The notes below the pieces were generated by a model. That model saw nothing but the letters and a program-made list of their open reading frames with translations, made no database searches and was not told the DNA's origin. A stretch of 64,000 nt of DNA from Diabrotica undecimpunctata (taxonomy: Eukaryota; Arthropoda; Insecta; Coleoptera; Chrysomelidae), in the NCBI RefSeq assembly GCF_040954645.1, contig NC_092804.1, positions 143,105,108 to 143,169,107 of the forward strand. The letters run 5' to 3'. Positions 59,630-64,000 of the stretch are shown piece after piece (the first letter of the stretch is position 1; each line of letters begins with the position of its first letter). A program made the translations under genes and the position numbers.

Positions 59630-60650
59630 TAGTGTTATAGTGTTATTAGGAGTTAATTGATAATATCGTGCTGTAAGCTTATAAATAAATAGTTTTAAAT
59701 AAATTAGAACCGCTCGTTTTATTTTTAAACACGCTACAATAACATACTGAATGTATTACTTAGTGCTATTTTATAGTATATTATCTTTTTAATTAATTAC
59801 TTACCTATATGTTATATTTTTCGACTTTAAAACAAGAAGATAATTTTTACTTTTTCTTTACAGGCTTTAAGTCCAAGAGTTGCTATTAAAATAACTGTAA
59901 ACGAGCATTTATCACTACGTTGCTTAAGCCCGAAGATCTGAACCTAATTTCTTGCTGGAATTTAATGAATCAATAGAAATCTGTAAATCAATGATCTGGA
60001 CGACCTGGAACCTTCATTTAGGTATTTATCGGTTTTATAGAATTCATATTTACGTATTGCAAATAAAATAATTATTTTAAATGATTCAAATACAAATGAA
60101 ATAAGTTAATACAAATAAAAATTTTAATCAATGTTTTTGATATACGAATATATATTAAAAAAAAACTAAATCACTCCATCAAAATGATAATGACAAACAT
60201 AAGTATCAGTAAATATGTATAGAATATTTATTTATAGAAATTACGTTAGATCTAAATATGCTAAAATAATATTATAAAAGAAATATATATAATATTTTAA
60301 GAGGCGATTGGAAGAACGGTTTAAGTAAAATTTTGATTTTAACACGTTTGATGCCACTCTAATTTAGATACACTTATAGTGATTTCACATTTGTGTATTC
60401 GATGCAAAGTTACGTTGTTGTGTGAAATTAAGTGCATGTAGTTTAAATAATTATTTACATGATATCAAGTACATCTTAATTTATTCATAGTATCCCATAA
60501 AATAAAGACATACAAAATGTGAATTTAAATACATAAATAAATTCAAAAATAACACAAAATAATCTTTTGGTGAATATGAATACTCCAATTGCAATACTAT
60601 GGATTCTCTGGACAGTTTACACATTCAAAACTAGCTGAAAAAGTAGAAAA
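59165..60650. repeat. intergenic sequence with (TA)n at 59548-59626
   Basis: A gypsy 3' LTR could lie at about 59362-59741, starting TGTTGTATTAACCC and ending GCTACA, with the (TA)n inside; only one copy is present, so this is unproven. The rest, to 60650, is AT-rich with no coding signal. Confidence 0.35.
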
Positions 60651-60659
60651 GTATTTCGA

Positions 60660-61560
60660 TACGTGCCTATCATATCATCATCATCATCATCATCATCATC
60701 AGCCCATTTTAAGTCCACTTCAGGACATAGACCTCCGTTGTTGGTTTTCAGAGTGCACGGTCTTGTGCAGTTTGGATCCAATTAAGATCCTTTCGTTGTT
60801 TTTATCCAGTCCTATTGGTTATTATTTCCCCCTGCTTATTTTTAATTTGATTATTTGACTCTTTCCAGTTTTTAATTTTCTTTGAAGTACCTTCAAGCTT
60901 TTATTTGGCTGTATCGTTTGTTGGGGTTTTTCGTTACTATATTTTCTCAAATCTTTTCTGATTGCTTTGTGTACTTCTTGATTCATCTTCCTTATTTCTT
61001 TTTTACTTGTGTTTATATTCTCTTTAATATTTTTTCTTTGTTTCATTAAGGTTTTTTAGTTTAACTACTGAGTTTCTCTTCGTTTTTTATTTTTGGACAA
61101 TGTTTCTTTTGGATTTTTCGGATAGCTTGTGTAATGCATTCATTGATAACATTTATATCTTTAGTAGGAGGTTCCCTTGTATTTGATTTTAATGTGGTCT
61201 CAATGTCTTTTTGGTATATTTCGACGTCACTGGGTTGTGTCCATGTATGTATTTCATTCTTTCTTAATAATCGATGTTGTTCTTTCTCCAGATATATTTT
61301 AACTTTAGGGCGTACCGTTCGATGATCACTATCTCTATAAAATTTGTTTAGGACAGTCCCATCTTACACGATTTCTCTTTTGTTAGTATAGACCCTCGTC
61401 CCAAAGCTCGCTGTTGTGTCCTTTAAATCACCTGCGTGTCGGTTTATAAAGTTAACATACTTGTACCTGGAATTTTTTATTTCTCTTTTAGTTCCAAGAC
61501 TAAACGTTCCTTTGGGTCAATTTTATATGACCCATAGGTATAGTATACCCAACTTCTGGA
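60660..61560 (-). mobile_element. LINE fragment with (ATG)n tail
   Basis: At 60675-60701 a (TCA)n tract is the 3' tail of a minus-strand LINE whose C-terminal end (QDRALWKPTTEVYVL-like) follows. Directly right is a pre-RT region, KKEIRKMNQEVHKAIRKDLR, then LKVLQRKLKTGKSQIIKLK (61000-60840), and an endonuclease end, SDHRTVRPKVKI near 61330. The RT itself is missing, so there is a large internal deletion. Confidence 0.62.
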
Positions 61561-61624
61561 CATCCTTTATATTTTCACCATCCCTGCCAGGTCAAGTTAC
61601 TTTACAAGCTTTTGTAGGGCATAA

Positions 61625-61800
61625 AACATCAAGCAATGCTAAGCAAACTCAAGAAAATTGGACTTGATACAAAGAAACGGATCAACAATTCACTATCAAC
61701 TCAAGAAATGCAAATAATCAGACGTGTACTACCGGACAGTATGTTATTCACTCTACTATTAAATATCTACATAGAGGAGATATTCCAGATGGAGATTTAA
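61625..61800 (+). mobile_element. small LINE RT fragment, opposite strand
   Basis: The plus strand reads MLSKLKKIGLDTKKRI, then QEMQIIRRVLPDSMLFTLLL and IYIEEIF. This matches the RT segment around RGVRQGCVLSPLLFNIYxEEIF, with the RQG core lost. It sits between two minus-strand LINE pieces. Confidence 0.5.
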
Positions 61801-61839
61801 ATGTCCTACAAGACTTTCCCAAAGCTCCCCAATTTCTGT

Positions 61840-62230
61840 GCAACTATCTTTTAACCACTGTTCTGTGGCTTTAAGAATATCTTTATCGAGTTTTTTTTAT
61901 TCAATTTTGTCTTATTTATTTTTAAGTGGTCTTCGTTTATCCATCTTCTCTTCTTGTAATGCCTGTCTGTTTTTTTGTTTGAAAAGATTTGTGGTTGTTG
62001 TGTGTCCTTCGCTTTCCTGGTTCTCGTTTTCCATAAGCGTCGTTTATCCATAAGCGTCGTTTATCCATAAGCGACAATATTTCTTCAGCGATCAATGTCT
62101 TCTTTTTTTTGGCGGACCAATTAATTACATTCTTTGTGACCGTAACAATTGCATTTTTGAAGTTGTTCCAAGCATTTAATTGCCTCATTTACTTTCTCAT
62201 TGACTTTAATATGTACACTTTAGCTCTCTT
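61840..62230 (-). mobile_element. LINE pre-RT fragment
   Basis: KKKTLIAEEILSLMDKRRLW (62110-62050) matches the region between endonuclease and RT in RTE-like LINEs. The segment TAAGCGTCGTTTATCCA is tandemly repeated at about 62034-62075. Confidence 0.5.
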
Positions 62231-62234
62231 TATG

Positions 62235-62900
62235 TTGTTTATATCGATTTTCCTAAAAAATCCGTTTTTCCCACTACAGGATTGCCGTCAGACCCGATAT
62301 CGGTCCCAGAATATGTTCTAACTCCATGCGATCCATTTCTTAGAAGATCTAATCTCTTTAAATTCCTCCTTCTGGTCAATTTCATGATTTTTGACTCCTG
62401 GAGACTTATGTTAAGCCCTACGTTTAAAGTCCATGCTGTAACTAAAGCAGAGTATGTTGAATTCTATCTATATTTGTGGTATGTGCTATAGCATCGGTAT
62501 ATCGCATTATACATATTTTTGGGCTTCGTATTTATTTGTTCACTTGGTTCACTTTCGCCACATAAGCGTTAAATATTACGGAACGAAAGCAGAAGTTTAC
62601 AATTTGCTGTAGAAGAAAATACAGAATCACATCCTTTACACGAAGTACATCCGTGTGGAATGCGGGAACGTAAGGTAGCAGACACCATTAGTTTTTATTT
62701 ACAAAAATTTAAATGCGAATGATAACACCCGGAACGAACAACTGGTTACTGTTTCCTAAAAAACTGATACGACTCAGTGATACGAGTAAGATTGATCATT
62801 TTGAGCAGTGTTTTTAATTGTTTTGACATTATATTATATTTATTATGGCTGACAAATAATAAAATAAACAAACAAACAACAAACAATTGATTACATATGT
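62235..62900. other. intergenic sequence, no feature recognised
   Basis: No coding signal or terminal repeat seen between two LINE fragments. Confidence 0.3.
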
Positions 62901-62907
62901 TTATTCA

Positions 62908-64000
62908 TCATCATCCAGCCTCAAGAGTCCACTACTGAACATAGGCCTCTTCCTCATGTTTCCAACCCCGTCTATCTTGCGCCGCTCTCATCCAGTTTTT
63001 ATTGAGTCTTCTTAAATCGTCAGTCCATCTTGTAGGTGGTCGACCGACGCTTCTCTTGTCTTCCCTTGGCCTCCATTCCAATAACCTCTTTGTCCATCGC
63101 CCATCTGTCATTCTGGCTATGTGTCCTGCCCATCTCCATTTTAGTCTGGCTATCTTCTCGATGATGTCAGTCATTCCGGTTCTTCTCCTGATGTCTTCGT
63201 TGGTTATTCTGTCTCGCAGAGTTATTCATAACATGGACCGCTCCATTCTTCTCTGCGTGACTCTCAGTTTGGTAGCTGTTGCTTTTGTTAAGATAAGTGT
63301 TTCTGCTCCGTACGTCAAGACTGGGAGGACGCACTGATCAAATACCTTTCTTTTTAGGCATGTGGGCAGCTCACTTTTAAAAGTTTCTCTCAGTTTTCCA
63401 AATGCTGCCCACCCAAGGCCGATTCTTCTCTTCGGTTCATGAGTCTGGTTATCCCTGCCAATCATAATTTCATGTCCCAGGTATTTATATCTATCTACGA
63501 GTTCTATTTCTTTTCCACCAATACTGATGTTCTGGTTGGGTACCAAATTGGTCATGATTTTTGTTTTCGAGATATTTATATTTAAACCTGCACTTTCTGT
63601 AGCCACAACGAGTTCCTGTACCATCTCTCTTGCCATACCTAGATCTTCAGCTATTATAAGTATATCATCGGCGAAACGTAAGTTGTTTAGATATTCTCCA
63701 TCTATTTTTATTCCCTTTGTCATCCAATCCAAATTCTTAAAAGCATGTTCTAGCACCGTATTAAAAAGTTTAGGTGACATTGGGTCTCCTTGTCTAACCC
63801 CCCATTCTATTTTTATGCGATTACTGTTAGTATGTAATCTGACAGTGGTTGTTGCCTGCCGATATATTTTGGTATAATAATTTAGTATATCTATAATCTA
63901 GCCTGCATTCTTTAAGCGTCTGTAATATTTTGCTTAGCTCAACTGTGTCAAAGGCTTTGTGAAAATCGATAAATATTAGAACTAGAGGTTTATTGTATTC
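62908..64000 (-). mobile_element. RTE-like LINE, RT and 3' end, runs off the right edge
   Basis: The minus strand reads VLIFIDFHKAFDTVELSKIL near 63960 (first RT Asp), GVRQGDPMSPKLF near 63790, YLNNLRFADDILIIAE near 63690-63650 (catalytic DD), DRYKYLGHEI, then IARLKWRWAGHIARMTDGRW and GRPPTRWTDDLRRL near 63140-63000. A (TCATCA) tail follows at 62908. From 63780 to 62932 the frame is open except one TGA at about 63221, directly after MERSML. The 5' part, including the endonuclease, lies beyond the window. Confidence 0.85.

Noticed and set aside
60589..60858. A plus-strand ORF with a polyhistidine run
   Set aside because: The His run is the (CAT)n tail of a minus-strand LINE read on the other strand.

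Overview
This window looks like a stretch of a large, transposon-rich insect genome, most likely a beetle. The order is inferred from the mix of repeat families, not proven. The base composition is strongly AT-rich, genes are split by long introns with GT/AG borders, and there are many (TA)n microsatellites. I see nothing bacterial: no operons, CRISPR arrays or rRNA.

The only host gene I can support is the 3' part of a full-size ABC transporter of subfamily A on the + strand. Thirteen exons between 2081 and 35352 join in perfect phase into 1050 codons plus a stop. They encode the end of nucleotide-binding domain 1 (signature, Walker B, switch His), the linker, transmembrane domain 2, and a complete nucleotide-binding domain 2. 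The first part of the protein (transmembrane domain 1 and Walker A of domain 1) lies left of the window.

The introns are filled with transposable elements. In order they hold: a Penelope-like element split by a piggyBac-type MITE (1-1650); a P-element-like transposon with THAP remnants (2902-5017); a second Penelope-like fragment (5152-5770); a mariner remnant (7140-7700); a LINE carrying a Tc1-like element that itself carries a LINE tail (9240-11740); a LINE endonuclease fragment (12640-13560); a nearly intact FLYWCH-type Mutator-like (MULE) transposon (16796-18518); a tRNA-derived SINE with a (TA)n tail (22248-22586); a LINE between two (TA)n tracts (23410-24360); an internally deleted hAT element ending 58 bp before an exon (24669-26456); a probable second SINE (27060-27335); a perfect 53-bp-arm hairpin 63 bp before an exon (28757-28866); MITE-like and hammerhead-like inverted repeats (29348-30650); and several LINE fragments (31690-34020).

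Downstream of the ABC gene (after about 35.6 kb) I see no host gene. A degraded piggyBac element lies at 36797-38291. From 38.3 to 47.3 kb there is AT-rich sequence with few recognisable remnants. Then comes a second TE cluster: a LINE split by a mariner (47290-49257), a 5'-truncated LINE (49262-50108), a Jockey-type LINE with a zinc-knuckle ORF1 (50109-53461 and beyond), a hAT element with an 8-bp target duplication (54621-56850), Ty3/gypsy pol remnants split by a 440-bp insertion (57640-59160), and RTE-like LINE fragments to the right edge (60660-64000).

I did not find a clearly new multi-gene system. The most unusual items are the perfect 53-bp hairpin beside an ABCA exon, the P-like transposon with symmetric subterminal repeats, the MULE with only one stop codon in its coding frame, the paired CTGATGA/CGAAAC motifs, and the TE-in-TE insertions whose empty sites read in frame.
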